Under the pieces are notes generated by a model. It was not told where the DNA came from. It searched no databases and saw only the letters and a program-made list of their open reading frames with translations. A stretch of 64,000 bases of DNA from contig JALNWE010000004.1 in NCBI GenBank assembly GCA_023231065.1, positions 20,973-84,972 of the forward strand, read 5' to 3'. Shown here piece by piece: positions 34,918 to 45,127 of the stretch (position 1 is its first letter; each line of letters opens with the position of its first letter). This stretch comes from Bacteroidales bacterium. GTDB lineage: Bacteria > Bacteroidota > Bacteroidia > Bacteroidales > FEN-979. A program made the position numbers and the translations under genes.

Positions 34918-37851
34918 ATGAAGAATATTCGTCTGCTTGCTTTTGTATCTATAATTATATCAGGGGTTTATTGTCAGGGCCAGCAACCTGTCAATCTGGT
35001 TGAATTTGTAAATCCATTTATTGGGACCGGAGGGCATGGACATACTTACCCGGGCGTCAGCGTCCCTTTTGGAATGGTTCAGTTAAGCCCTGATACCCGG
35101 CTCGAAGGATGGGACGGATGTTCGGGTTATCATTATTCCGATTCTGTCATATATGGATTCAGTCACACCCATCTTAGCGGCACCGGATGTTCCGATTATG
35201 GTGATATCCTCGTCATGCCGGTTAACGGAACTGTCCATCTGGCCAAATACGGATATGCTTCAACCTTTAAAAAAACCGATGAAAAGCCATCTCCCGGGTA
35301 CTACAAAGTGGATCTTCCCGGTAAAATCCAGGTTGAATTGACAGCTACTGCCCGCGTTGGGATCCATCGCTATACCTTTCCTGCAACCAGCCAGGCAAAC
35401 ATCGTCTTTGATCTGAAACACCGCGACAAGGTCCTGGAATCGGGAATCAAGGTCGTCGGTAATAATGAGATCGAGGGGTACCGGATTTCGCAGGAATGGG
35501 CTGAAAAACAAATGATTTATTTTGTCGCTCAATTTTCAAAACCCTTCACCTCGTTCTCATTGGCATTGTATGACCAGGTACAGACTGGTATCCGTGAAGC
35601 GACGGGTACCGATCTGAAGTCCTTTTTTACTTTTACAACTACCCAGGGTGAAAAAATATTGGTTAAAGTAGCCATTTCGGGAGTCAGCATTGAAGGAGCG
35701 CGAAAAAACCTGGAGACGGAAATTTCAGGCTGGGATTTTGATGCAGTGCGGGATCAGGCAATCAGGCTGTGGAATGAAGAATTAAGCAAGATGATGGTCG
35801 ATGGCGGAACGGTGGATCAGCGTACCACTTTTTATACCGCCCTGTATCATACCATGCTTCAGCCGAATATATACAATGATGTGGATGGAAAATATCGCGG
35901 AAGGGACCTGAAGGTTCATCAGACTGACGGGTTCGATTATTATACGGTATTTTCATTATGGGACACTTACCGGGCGGCAAATCCGCTGTACACCCTTATC
36001 GAACCAAAACGGACAAACGATTTCATCAGGACATTCCTGCGGCAGTATGAAGAAGGAGGAATGCTTCCGGTTTGGGAACTCTCTTCGAACGAAACCGGGT
36101 GTATGATCGGTTATCATTCTGTATCGGTCATTGCCGATGCCTTTTTAAAGGGAATCAAGGGATACGATACACTGAAAGCGTTGGAAGCCATGAAGCATAG
36201 CGCCAAACAGTCGCGCCTTGGGTTGAAGTATTATCAAACCAAAGGATATATTCCTTCGGACAAAGAAGGGGAATCGGTATCGAAAACGTTGGAATATGCC
36301 TATGATGACTGGTGTATTGCCAGGATGGCAAAGGCTATGGGGCAACAGGAAGATTACAAGGAATTTATCCGCAGGGCCCAGTATTACAAATACTTGTTTG
36401 ACCGGATGACAGGTTTTATGCGGGCTAAATCGAACGAAACATGGTTCAGCCCTTTTGATCCTGCCGAAGTGAATTTCAATTACACCGAAGCCAATGCCTG
36501 GCAATATACTTTTTATGTGCCTCAGGATCTGGAAGTCCTAATGGCCCTTATGGGTGGGCGCGAACAGTTCGCCAAAAAGCTGGATGAGCTTTTTTCCACC
36601 GACTCTAAAACCACGGGACGTGAACAGTCGGATATTACCGGGTTGATCGGTCAGTATGCTCATGGGAATGAACCCAGTCATCACATGGCCTATCTTTATG
36701 ACTATGTTGTTCAACCCTGGAAAACACAAGAGATGGTGCATCGGATCTGCAAGGATTTTTATACAAACAAACCCGATGGATTGATCGGCAACGAAGATTG
36801 CGGACAGATGTCAGCCTGGTATATATTCAGCGCCTGTGGCTTTTATCCGGTCACCCCTGGTTCCAATACCTATGCCATCGGACCGCCAATCTTTCCGAAT
36901 GTGACCATCCGTTTAGGAAATGGTAAGACCTTCTCGGTGAGGGCAAAATATACTAGCGGTCAAAATTATTATATCCAGTCCGCTTCCTTAAACGGTAAAC
37001 CTTTTTCGAGGTGTTATATTACCAACGATGAAATCATGGGAGGCGGCGAATTGGCTTTTACCATGGGCCCCACTCCTAATAAGGCCTGGGGTATCGGAGT
37101 GAATACAGCGCCACCTTCCCGCATTTCCGATTACCTGATCGTCCCTGCGCCATCTATCGACCTTGGGCAACCTACCTTCATTGATTCTACTTTGGTTTCA
37201 CTCTCCTGCCCGATCGAAAGCGCTTATATTTTATACACCCTTGACAATTCCGAACCAACATTCAAATCTTCTGTTTATCAACGGCCTTTTAAATTCAAGA
37301 AAACCACTACCCTGAAAGCCATTGCTTATAAACCGGATATGCCGAAAAGCTTTCCTATAGAAGCCCGGTTCATTAAAATCCCCGAAAACAGGAAGATTAC
37401 CTTGAATACCAGATATACCGGTCAATATTCAGCCGGGGGCGATCTTGCCCTGATCGATTTTTCGCGCGGCGGCGACGATTTCAGGACGGGCAAATGGCAA
37501 GGTTATGAAGGTGTTGGCCTCGACGCCATTGTTGATCTTGGTTCCGGACAACCGGTGAAAAAAGTGGCTTTGGGATGTTACCAACAACAAAGTGCATGGA
37601 TCTTCATGCCGGTTGAAGTTTCCTTTTATTCTTCGACTGACGGGTCCAACTTCAAGATTGAAGGGACCGTGATGAACGATGTCCCGGAAAAGGAAGAAGG
37701 AACGCTGACCAAAGATTTCAGCCTCGATCTGAAAGGAGAAAAAATCAGGTACATCAAAGTCGTGGCAAAAAACAGGGGTATTTGCCCGGACTGGCATCCA
37801 GGCGCAGGTAAAAAAGCCTGGATATTCGTGGATGAAATCAGCATAGAATAG
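34918..37851 (+). CDS. GH92 alpha-mannosidase with C-terminal accessory domains
   Basis: A 977-residue exported protein (signal peptide residues 1-20). The GH92 domain (about 25-740) has VNPFIGTGGHGHTYPG, FGMVQLSPDT, FSHTHLSGTG, the catalytic-region Glu392 in SSNETG, and GNEDCGQMSAWY with Glu626. GH92 enzymes are calcium-dependent exo-alpha-mannosidases acting mostly on N-glycans. The usual family length is about 730-760; here the extra 220 residues look like a chitobiase-type C-terminal module (YTLDNSEPTFKSSVY, about 755-825) and an F5/8-like module (about 830-975). The extra modules may bind the glycoprotein. It is closely linked to the GH2 beta-mannosidase gene. Confidence 0.93.
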   Translation: MKNIRLLAFVSIIISGVYCQGQQPVNLVEFVNPFIGTGGHGHTYPGVSVPFGMVQLSPDTRLEGWDGCSGYHYSDSVIYGFSHTHLSGTGCSDYGDILVMPVNGTVHLAKYGYASTFKKTDEKPSPGYYKVDLPGKIQVELTATARVGIHRYTFPATSQANIVFDLKHRDKVLESGIKVVGNNEIEGYRISQEWAEKQMIYFVAQFSKPFTSFSLALYDQVQTGIREATGTDLKSFFTFTTTQGEKILVKVAISGVSIEGARKNLETEISGWDFDAVRDQAIRLWNEELSKMMVDGGTVDQRTTFYTALYHTMLQPNIYNDVDGKYRGRDLKVHQTDGFDYYTVFSLWDTYRAANPLYTLIEPKRTNDFIRTFLRQYEEGGMLPVWELSSNETGCMIGYHSVSVIADAFLKGIKGYDTLKALEAMKHSAKQSRLGLKYYQTKGYIPSDKEGESVSKTLEYAYDDWCIARMAKAMGQQEDYKEFIRRAQYYKYLFDRMTGFMRAKSNETWFSPFDPAEVNFNYTEANAWQYTFYVPQDLEVLMALMGGREQFAKKLDELFSTDSKTTGREQSDITGLIGQYAHGNEPSHHMAYLYDYVVQPWKTQEMVHRICKDFYTNKPDGLIGNEDCGQMSAWYIFSACGFYPVTPGSNTYAIGPPIFPNVTIRLGNGKTFSVRAKYTSGQNYYIQSASLNGKPFSRCYITNDEIMGGGELAFTMGPTPNKAWGIGVNTAPPSRISDYLIVPAPSIDLGQPTFIDSTLVSLSCPIESAYILYTLDNSEPTFKSSVYQRPFKFKKTTTLKAIAYKPDMPKSFPIEARFIKIPENRKITLNTRYTGQYSAGGDLALIDFSRGGDDFRTGKWQGYEGVGLDAIVDLGSGQPVKKVALGCYQQQSAWIFMPVEVSFYSSTDGSNFKIEGTVMNDVPEKEEGTLTKDFSLDLKGEKIRYIKVVAKNRGICPDWHPGAGKKAWIFVDEISIE

Positions 37852-38065
37852 CAGACAGGATGGATGATCTTCGGATGTTCCCTAATGCTTGGAGGCATGG
37901 TCATCGCCCCAGTTCAAATCATCCTTAAACAGATTGATATGATCTTCCTTTAAAAACCAATATATGAACGAAGGATCCCGGAAGATCCGATGAAATAAAA
38001 AAGAAAGTTGGTACTTTTACAGATTATTTACACCTACTACTGTTAAACCAATAAAACCAGGATAT

Positions 38066-39430
38066 ATGAATTTACGTAAAAAAGGACTTTTTCTTCTTGC
38101 AGCGTTTTTATTGACCTCTTCCATTCTTGTAAACGCTCAAAATAAAGGCACTTTTATTCCGGGGAAAGTAGCACAGTCACAGACTGTTGCTCAAGGAGCA
38201 GGCCCATCTGGTGAATTTGACAAATACTTTGTTCAAAAGACACTGAGGATAGACTATTTTCTTGCCGGGGATTCGAAGACGGAAATTGCTTATTTCCGTG
38301 ATATGCGACAGGAACCATTCTGGGGAGGGCCCCATGATAATACCATAGATCCTTTTAACTATGGAACATACCGGTATTCGGCCTATGATTCTGCTTCCAA
38401 AAAACTCATTTACTCAAGGGGTTTCAGTTCCCTGTTTCAGGAATGGAAAGGAACGGATGAAGCCAAAAAGATGAAACGGGCATTTCCAATGACGGCAGTA
38501 TTGCCATTCCCGAAAAACACCATCCGGTTTGTCATTGAAAAGAGATCTTACGCTACAAATGCATTTGAAGTCATTTTCGACCGGTACATCAATCCCTCCG
38601 ATTACTTTATCAACCGCGAAAACATCCATCCATTGAAAGTAACAAAGATCAGGGAAACGGGTGATCCCGCCACCCATGTAGATATCGCCTTTATAGCTGA
38701 AGGTTATACTGCCGGGGATATGGAAAAATTCAGGAATGATGCCAGCCGGCTCAGCGATTATATCCTCTCGGTCGAACCCTATTCGAAATATACCGATAAA
38801 TTCAATTTCTACGCGATTGAAGCGCCTTCTGATGAGGCCGGTGTGACCATCCCGGGAAAAGATATTTTTGTGAATACCAGTATCCACAGTAGCTTTTATA
38901 CGTTTGACATGGACCGTTATATGACCACTTTTGACACAAAATCAATTTATGATGCTGCCGCCAACGTTCCCTATGATGCAGTCATTGTTTTGGTTAACAG
39001 TAAACGGTATGGCGGTGGCGGATTTTATAATCATTATTGTGAAAGTACAGTTGATAACCAATATTCAACGTTGGTCTTAATCCATGAGTTTGGCCACTCA
39101 TTTGCAGGATTGGCTGATGAATATTATGCTTCCGAAGTTACCTATTCTGATTTCTACAACCTGAAATTTGAGCCATGGGAGCCCAATATCACGACCAAAG
39201 TAAATTTTAACGCTAAGTGGAAGAAGATGATATCTCCCGAAACCCCCATCCCCACTCCAAAAGATGCCAAGTATAATAAAACGGTTGGCGCGTTCGAAGG
39301 CGGAGGCTATCTGTCAAAAGGTATTTTCAGCCCAACAATGGATTGCCGGATGAAAAGCAATGAAGCCCCTGGATTTTGTCCTGTCTGTCAGGATGCCATT
39401 TCAAAAATGATCCTGTTTTATTGTGATTAA
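38066..39430 (+). CDS. M64-type (IgA peptidase-like) zinc metallopeptidase, exported
   Basis: A 454-residue protein with a signal peptide ending at VNAQ (residue 24). The N-terminal part (30-190) fits the M64 N-terminal domain. The peptidase part starts with VDIAFIAEGYTAGDMEKF and has the zinc motif HEFGHSFAGLADEYY, with the first His near residue 340. The founding M64 peptidase cuts IgA, but Bacteroidota homologues are common and mostly uncharacterised. The gene overlaps the next one, a radical-SAM activase, by 8 bases, so the two are co-translated. In this glycosidase-rich locus I infer that it cuts the protein part of a glycoprotein. There is a 214-base gap before it with no gene. Confidence 0.88.
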   Translation: MNLRKKGLFLLAAFLLTSSILVNAQNKGTFIPGKVAQSQTVAQGAGPSGEFDKYFVQKTLRIDYFLAGDSKTEIAYFRDMRQEPFWGGPHDNTIDPFNYGTYRYSAYDSASKKLIYSRGFSSLFQEWKGTDEAKKMKRAFPMTAVLPFPKNTIRFVIEKRSYATNAFEVIFDRYINPSDYFINRENIHPLKVTKIRETGDPATHVDIAFIAEGYTAGDMEKFRNDASRLSDYILSVEPYSKYTDKFNFYAIEAPSDEAGVTIPGKDIFVNTSIHSSFYTFDMDRYMTTFDTKSIYDAAANVPYDAVIVLVNSKRYGGGGFYNHYCESTVDNQYSTLVLIHEFGHSFAGLADEYYASEVTYSDFYNLKFEPWEPNITTKVNFNAKWKKMISPETPIPTPKDAKYNKTVGAFEGGGYLSKGIFSPTMDCRMKSNEAPGFCPVCQDAISKMILFYCD

Positions 39431-40232
39431 AGGACTGATCTTCGAAGTCAGGCGATTTTGTGTAAATGACGGACCCGGCATTAGAACGACGGTTTTCTTC
39501 AAGGGTTGTCCGTTATCCTGCTGGTGGTGTCATAATCCTGAAAGCCAGGATTTCAAATCCGAAACATCAATCCGGAACCTGATCCTGGCAGGAGAACGTT
39601 TTCAGAGGACGGAAATTACCGGAACTTTCATGTCTGTGGATGAAGTACTAAAGGAAATTGCCCAGGATCAGATGTTTTATGATGAATCCGGAGGCGGTGT
39701 TACTGTATCCGGGGGCGAGCCACTGATGCAGGGGCCTTTTTTATCCGGGCTTTTGAAAGCCTGTAAGCAAAAAGGGATTCACACCGCACTGGATACTTCC
39801 GGGTATGCCGCCCCAGGCACATTTGACTCTATTGCCGATCTGCCGGACCTGTTTTTATATGACCTGAAGTTAATGGATAGCGAACTTCATAAACATTATA
39901 CCGGCGTTTCAAACCAGTCGATACTTCGTAACCTGGCTGCCCTTTTTAAGAAAAAGAAAAATGTCATTTTGCGCGTTCCCATAATACCCGGGATAACCGA
40001 TACCCCGGAAAATATCCGGTTGATGAAAGATTTTATCCGGTCATTGACCACCGGGTCAATGATGCAAACTGAAATCCATCTGCTTCCCTATCATTCCCTT
40101 GCCAAAGAAAAATACATGAGGTTTTGTAAGCAAAATAAACTGGAAGAATTGCCCGACCTGAAAAAAGAAGATCTGATCCCCCTGAAAGCAGAATTTGAAA
40201 GCATTGGCGGAATGGTGAGCATTGGTGGATAA
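39423..40232 (+). CDS. Glycyl radical enzyme activating enzyme, radical SAM, lacking the ferredoxin-like insert
   Basis: A 269-residue protein that starts with GTG inside the end of the M64 gene. The radical SAM cluster motif is GCPLSCWWCHNPES (CX3CX2C, about residues 28-36), preceded by FCVNDGPGIRTTVFFKGC, typical of GRE activases. Later motifs are VTVSGGEPLMQ, DTSGYA, DLKLMD and LRVPIIPGITD. Most activases of this class, other than that of pyruvate formate-lyase, carry a ferredoxin-like segment with two extra 4Fe-4S clusters after the CWWCHNPE motif. Here only about 40 Cys-free residues link it to SVDEVLKEI. It probably activates the HypD-like enzyme at 45128, two genes on, by forming its glycyl radical. 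Confidence 0.88.
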   Translation: MIKGLIFEVRRFCVNDGPGIRTTVFFKGCPLSCWWCHNPESQDFKSETSIRNLILAGERFQRTEITGTFMSVDEVLKEIAQDQMFYDESGGGVTVSGGEPLMQGPFLSGLLKACKQKGIHTALDTSGYAAPGTFDSIADLPDLFLYDLKLMDSELHKHYTGVSNQSILRNLAALFKKKKNVILRVPIIPGITDTPENIRLMKDFIRSLTTGSMMQTEIHLLPYHSLAKEKYMRFCKQNKLEELPDLKKEDLIPLKAEFESIGGMVSIGG

Positions 40233-40282
40233 TAAATTGATAATTAAAGATTAATAATAAGGAAGGATGAAATAATTTATCC

Positions 40283-43200
40283 ATGAAAAATCTCCCATTA
40301 ATCATTGTTTTTTGTGTCTTTAGCATTTTTAGTTTCACCTCTTCAGCATCCGTGCAAAATCCGGCCACAACCGCAACGGATAACCCGACACCAGGAAAAT
40401 ATACCGATTCTATTGATTATAAAAATCCGGGCCTCCCGGTCAATGCGAGGGTAAAAGATCTTCTGTCAAGAATGACCCCGGAAGAAAAATTCTGGCAGTT
40501 ATTCATGCTTACGGAAGACCTGTCACGGGATAAATCGAAATATCAGAAAGGGGTATTTGGTTTTCAGGGTGGGTTATCCATGGATCCGACAGAAAGGGAC
40601 AAATTGAACATTCCTCCGGCGCTCCGGGGAGACGCCAGGGAGCTGACCTTGAGGATGAATGAAATCCAACGATATTTTGTTGAAAAAACAAGACTTGGCA
40701 TCCCGGTTATTTTTTTCGAGGAAGCGTTACATGGATTATGCAAAAAGGGAGCGACCATTTTTCCACAGTCTATTGGCCTGGCTGCAACCTTCGATACCGG
40801 ATTAATGCATCGCGTTGCCGGCGCCATTGCAAAGGAAACCAGGCGCCAGGGAATCCGGCAGATCCTTTCACCGGTTGTGAATGTCGCAACCGACCCCCGT
40901 TGGGGCCGGACGGAAGAAACGTATGGGGAAGATCCGTTTTTATGTTCTGAAATGGGAGTCTCATATATAACGGAATTTGAACATGCAGGGGTCATTGCCA
41001 CACCCAAACATTTTGTGGCCAATTCCGGGGATGGCGGACGGGACAGCTATCCTGTCAACGCTAACGAACGGTTGCTTGAGAACCTGTATTTTCCTCCTTT
41101 CAAAGCATGCATTTCAAGGGGTGGCGCAGGTTCCGTTATGACTGCCTATAATTCGCTTGATGGACGGCCCTGCTCATCAAATGAATGGTTGTTGCGTAAA
41201 AAACTAAAGGGAGATTGGAAATTTGAGGGATTTGTTATTTCTGATGCCGGAGCTACCGGTGGGGCAAACCTGTTGCATAAAACAGCCCTGGATTACCCTG
41301 ATGCGGGCATCCAGGCGATGAAGAACGGGCAGGATGTCCTTTTTCAGACTGATTTCGATCATGCCACTCTTTTTCTGCCCGCTTATCTGGATGGGCGGAT
41401 TCCGGGAAAAGATATTGACAGCGCTGTTGCCCGCGTCCTCCGGGCGAAATTCAAACTGGGCCTCTTCGACAATCCATACTGCGATCCGGAACCGGGAACC
41501 AGTTATGACAACCCCGGTTTAAATAAGGAATTGGCGCTGGAAGCTGCCGAAAAAGCCATCGTTTTACTGAAAAATAAGGATCAGCTTTTACCCTTATCAG
41601 GCGCTTATACCAGGATCGCTGTCATCGGGCCGGAAGCTGTGGAAGCCAGGACGGGTGGCTACAGTGGCCCTTCCAGCGAGAAAGTCAGCATTCTTGACGG
41701 AATAAAGAAAAGATTCGGAGATCCGGCCGTCGTCCGCTATGAACCAGGTTGTGGCAGAAGTCCGGTAACTTATATCACGGTACCTTCAAATTGTTTGATG
41801 CCTTCACCGGCGGATGGAGCTTTACATGGATTGCAGGGTGAATACTTCAATTCCCGCGATATAAGTGGTAACCCTGTCCTGGTGAGGACCGATCCGGAGA
41901 TCAGTTTCAGGTGGGCCTTATATCAGCCGGGCCCCGGAATAAATTATGATTGGTACTCTATACGGTGGACGGGATTTCTTCATTCACCGGTGACAGGTTC
42001 TGTTAAAATTGGGATTGAAGGAAATGATGGTTACCGGCTATACCTGGATGATTCCCTGCTGATCGATAACTGGAATAAGAAATCGTTTGCTTCGACCCTG
42101 GTAGATTACCGATTTGAAAAAAACAGAAAGTATAGCATCCGCATCGAATATTTTGAGACCACTGGTTCGGGGAGAATGCGGTTGATATGGAATGCAGGCG
42201 TTATCGATGAGTGGGAAAATGAAATCCAGAAAGCTGTGGACCTGGTTAATCAAAGTGATGTTGCTATCGTAACGGTTGGTATTGAAGAAGGCGAAGGCCG
42301 CGACCGAGCGTTTCTTGGATTACCCGGCCACCAGGAAGAGCTGATCAATAAGGTTGCGGCAACCGGGAAACCGGTTGTGGTGATCCTGGTTGGCGGTAGC
42401 GCAATTACGATGAATTCCTGGTTAATGAACGTTTCTTCGGTTCTGGATGTATGGTATCCGGGTGAACGGGGTGGTGATGCCGTTGCCAGAGTGTTGGCCG
42501 GTGATTATAACCCGGCGGGAAGGCTTCCCATTGCATTCCCGATGGCTGAAGGGCAGTTGCCTTTGTTATACAACCACCTGCCAACCGGTCGCTCGGATGA
42601 TTATACGGATCTTACCGGTGAAGCGTTATTTCCTTTTGGGTATGGTTTGAGTTATACCAATTTCGACTATCAGGACCCGCTTTTAGCAAAGCCGCGGATC
42701 CATCCTGATGATTCGACCACCCTCAGCTTTACCATTAAAAATACGGGTAAATTTCCAGGAGATGAAGTAGTTCAGCTATACATTCAGGATGTTTTATCAT
42801 CGGTTGCGCGGCCCGCGAGGGAGTTGAAGGGTTTTACGCGCATCCATCTGGGACCCGGTGAAAGTAAAAAAGTTGAATTCCGGATTACACCTTCACTTCT
42901 GGCAATGGTTGATCAAGAGATGGAGCATGTGGTGGAACCCGGAGAATTCAGGCTACTGATCGGGACCTCCTCAAAAGATATCCGTCTGCGGGAAATCCTG
43001 ACCGTGATAAAACCTGTAGCGGACGAATCCTATATCTGGCCGTCAGAACCGGGCGTTTTGAACAACCTGAAACTTTGGCAGGGATATAAATTCGGTATCA
43101 TCATCCATTTCGGATTATACTCTCAACTGGGAGACATAGAATCATGGGGCCTTTGTCCGGAAGATTGGGTTGAGCGGAAAGGATTTGATGATTATTTCGC

Positions 43201-44386
43201 TTATGCAACACACTACCGGAATACCAAAGCAATTTTTAACCCGGTGGATTTTAATCCTGCCAAATGGGCAAAAACCATTCATGGATCAGGAGCCCGGTAT
43301 GTCATTTTTACCACAAAGCACCATGATGGTTTCTGCCTTTTTGATAGCCAGTTCACGGATTTCAAAACAACCGATAAAGGATGTCCTTATTCGGTTAACA
43401 GAAACGCGGACCTGGCCAAAGCTGCCTTTGATGCATTCCGGAATGAAGGGTTGGCTGTTGGCGCATATTTTTCCAAACCAGACTGGACGACCCCTTATTT
43501 CTGGTGGCCCGCCAATCCACCCAAAGACCGGAATCCCAATTACGATATTACACGGCATCCGGATCGGTGGAAAAAATATGTGGATTACACCCGGCAACAA
43601 ATCAATGAGATCACCTCGGATTATGGTAAACTCGATATTTTATGGCTGGATGGTTGCTGGGTGCTGCCATTCTCTTCCATCACCCCAAAAATTGCAGAGT
43701 ATTGCAAATATCCCTATGATATGGATCTTGATATGAAAACGATTGCTCAGCGGGCGCGTACAAAACAACCGGGCATGCTGGTCGTTGATCGCTGGGTGGG
43801 AGGTCCTTACGAAAATTATCTTACCCCGGAACAGAAAATACCGGAAAAAGCGCTGGCCATTCCCTGGGAGAGCTGTATCACGATGGGCAACGCCTGGGGA
43901 TGGGTGCCGGGAGACCAATATAAACCGGCAAAGGAATTGATCCAGCTATTGGTTAAAATTGTAGCAAAAGGAGGAAACTTACTGCTGGGTATAGGCCCCA
44001 ATGGCGCCGGTGAGTTTGAGCCGGCGGTGTATGATCGCCTGAGTAGCATGGGTAAATGGCTCCGCGAAAACGGGGAAGCAATTTATGGGACTGTTCCGGT
44101 TGAACCATATCAGGATGGGAAGATTGCGTACACGGCAAAGGGGGATCAAACCATTTATGCCATTTATCTTCCTGATCCGGACGAAAAAGAAATACCTGCA
44201 CAGATCGGGTTGCTGATCGATCTCCCGGGAAAAATCAAGGTGAGTTTACTGGCATTAAACAAACGGCTTCAGGGAAAACGCCTGAAGGGCCATTTGGTCA
44301 TTTCGGTTCCCCCCGGCCTCAGGAAAAGTTTGGCAGCCAGCGAAGCGGTAGTCATTAAAATCAGCGCTGAATCCCGGTCAAAATAA
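40283..44386 (+). CDS. Fusion: GH3 (with PA14 insert) - FnIII - GH29
   Basis: A 1367-residue exported protein (signal peptide about 1-22). GH3 N-terminal barrel spans 50-400 with ISPVVNVATDPRWGR-type motif (QILSPVVNVATDPRWGR) and nucleophile Asp321 in ISDAGAT. The GH3 C-terminal domain is split by a PA14 module (about 514-637, LQGEYFNSRDI to MRLIWNAG) and resumes at 650-790. A fibronectin-III-like domain follows (about 815-900). From 920 to 1360 lies a complete GH29 alpha-L-fucosidase barrel (FGIIIHFGLYS, TTKHHDGFCLFDS, nucleophile Asp1123 in ILWLDGCW). SDAGA is closer to the SDCGA of GH3 xylosidases than to the SDW of glucosidases. One chain may remove beta-xylose and alpha-fucose from plant N-glycans; substrates are inferred. 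Confidence 0.88.
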   Translation: MKNLPLIIVFCVFSIFSFTSSASVQNPATTATDNPTPGKYTDSIDYKNPGLPVNARVKDLLSRMTPEEKFWQLFMLTEDLSRDKSKYQKGVFGFQGGLSMDPTERDKLNIPPALRGDARELTLRMNEIQRYFVEKTRLGIPVIFFEEALHGLCKKGATIFPQSIGLAATFDTGLMHRVAGAIAKETRRQGIRQILSPVVNVATDPRWGRTEETYGEDPFLCSEMGVSYITEFEHAGVIATPKHFVANSGDGGRDSYPVNANERLLENLYFPPFKACISRGGAGSVMTAYNSLDGRPCSSNEWLLRKKLKGDWKFEGFVISDAGATGGANLLHKTALDYPDAGIQAMKNGQDVLFQTDFDHATLFLPAYLDGRIPGKDIDSAVARVLRAKFKLGLFDNPYCDPEPGTSYDNPGLNKELALEAAEKAIVLLKNKDQLLPLSGAYTRIAVIGPEAVEARTGGYSGPSSEKVSILDGIKKRFGDPAVVRYEPGCGRSPVTYITVPSNCLMPSPADGALHGLQGEYFNSRDISGNPVLVRTDPEISFRWALYQPGPGINYDWYSIRWTGFLHSPVTGSVKIGIEGNDGYRLYLDDSLLIDNWNKKSFASTLVDYRFEKNRKYSIRIEYFETTGSGRMRLIWNAGVIDEWENEIQKAVDLVNQSDVAIVTVGIEEGEGRDRAFLGLPGHQEELINKVAATGKPVVVILVGGSAITMNSWLMNVSSVLDVWYPGERGGDAVARVLAGDYNPAGRLPIAFPMAEGQLPLLYNHLPTGRSDDYTDLTGEALFPFGYGLSYTNFDYQDPLLAKPRIHPDDSTTLSFTIKNTGKFPGDEVVQLYIQDVLSSVARPARELKGFTRIHLGPGESKKVEFRITPSLLAMVDQEMEHVVEPGEFRLLIGTSSKDIRLREILTVIKPVADESYIWPSEPGVLNNLKLWQGYKFGIIIHFGLYSQLGDIESWGLCPEDWVERKGFDDYFAYATHYRNTKAIFNPVDFNPAKWAKTIHGSGARYVIFTTKHHDGFCLFDSQFTDFKTTDKGCPYSVNRNADLAKAAFDAFRNEGLAVGAYFSKPDWTTPYFWWPANPPKDRNPNYDITRHPDRWKKYVDYTRQQINEITSDYGKLDILWLDGCWVLPFSSITPKIAEYCKYPYDMDLDMKTIAQRARTKQPGMLVVDRWVGGPYENYLTPEQKIPEKALAIPWESCITMGNAWGWVPGDQYKPAKELIQLLVKIVAKGGNLLLGIGPNGAGEFEPAVYDRLSSMGKWLRENGEAIYGTVPVEPYQDGKIAYTAKGDQTIYAIYLPDPDEKEIPAQIGLLIDLPGKIKVSLLALNKRLQGKRLKGHLVISVPPGLRKSLAASEAVVIKISAESRSK

Positions 44387-44442
44387 AATGTTTTAGAAGA
44401 ATATTATTAATTTCGCCATTCAAACCATTAATACTAACCTAT

Positions 44443-45060
44443 ATGAAAAAAATTTACTTATCACTTTGTCTGCTGGTCCTGGCGCCCTTTGTACTGATTT
44501 CTCAAACCGTTGAAATCACTCCTTTCGGAGGATATGTTTTTCCATCCACCTGGTATGCCTCCAACGGGAATCTACGCTTGATCGGCAATGGCCAGTACGG
44601 GGCTATGGTCAACATTGGGATCACTCCATCTGTTGACCTTGACCTGATCTATAACAGGAGCGATACCCGCGCAGAGATCAATGCCATAGGTTATAATTAT
44701 GAAGAAGTCCCGTTAAGTATTAATTATTTCCAGGTTGGCGGGACCCAGAATTTCAGGATCAACAAACTCCTTTCACCTTTTGTCGGAGCTAACATCGGCG
44801 GATGCCTGACTGCCCCTAAAGGAGAATATAATGACCAATGGTTTTTCTCGGTCGGGCTTCTTGGAGGCGCCAAACTATATTTCTCCAAACGCATCGGTTT
44901 GCGTTTACAGGCCCAGTTATATATGCCCATCCAGGGCGCCGGCTATATGTTCTATTTCGGGCCCGGAGGCTCGGGAAGTACGGTTACCCTGACTTCCACA
45001 CTGGTCCAGTTCGGCTTTACAGGAGGATTGATCTTCCGTCTTGGCCGCGTCATGCCTTAA
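44443..45060 (+). CDS. Small outer membrane beta-barrel protein
   Basis: A 205-residue protein with a signal peptide (LCLLVLAPFVLISQ, residues 5-21). The rest is amphipathic strands with alternating pattern (VEITPFGGYVFPSTWY, VDLDLIYNRSDTR, SPFVGANIGGC, LRLQAQLYMPIQG, GFTGGLIFRLG), as in the OmpA-barrel-like porin family proteins of Bacteroidota. The function is unknown. It sits between the GH3-GH29 fusion and the glycyl radical enzyme, so it may be part of the same operon. Confidence 0.75.
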   Translation: MKKIYLSLCLLVLAPFVLISQTVEITPFGGYVFPSTWYASNGNLRLIGNGQYGAMVNIGITPSVDLDLIYNRSDTRAEINAIGYNYEEVPLSINYFQVGGTQNFRINKLLSPFVGANIGGCLTAPKGEYNDQWFFSVGLLGGAKLYFSKRIGLRLQAQLYMPIQGAGYMFYFGPGGSGSTVTLTSTLVQFGFTGGLIFRLGRVMP

Positions 45061-45127
45061 TGATCTGTGCGGTGAAAAATAGTATTCTGAGTGGACTTGT
45101 CTATTGATTTTCAACATTTACTGATGG

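Noticed and set aside
43170..43736. A 188-codon open frame in a second frame of the GH3-GH29 fusion
   Set aside because: The GH29 motifs, including Asp1123, are in the main frame across this stretch, so no frameshift or nested gene is needed.
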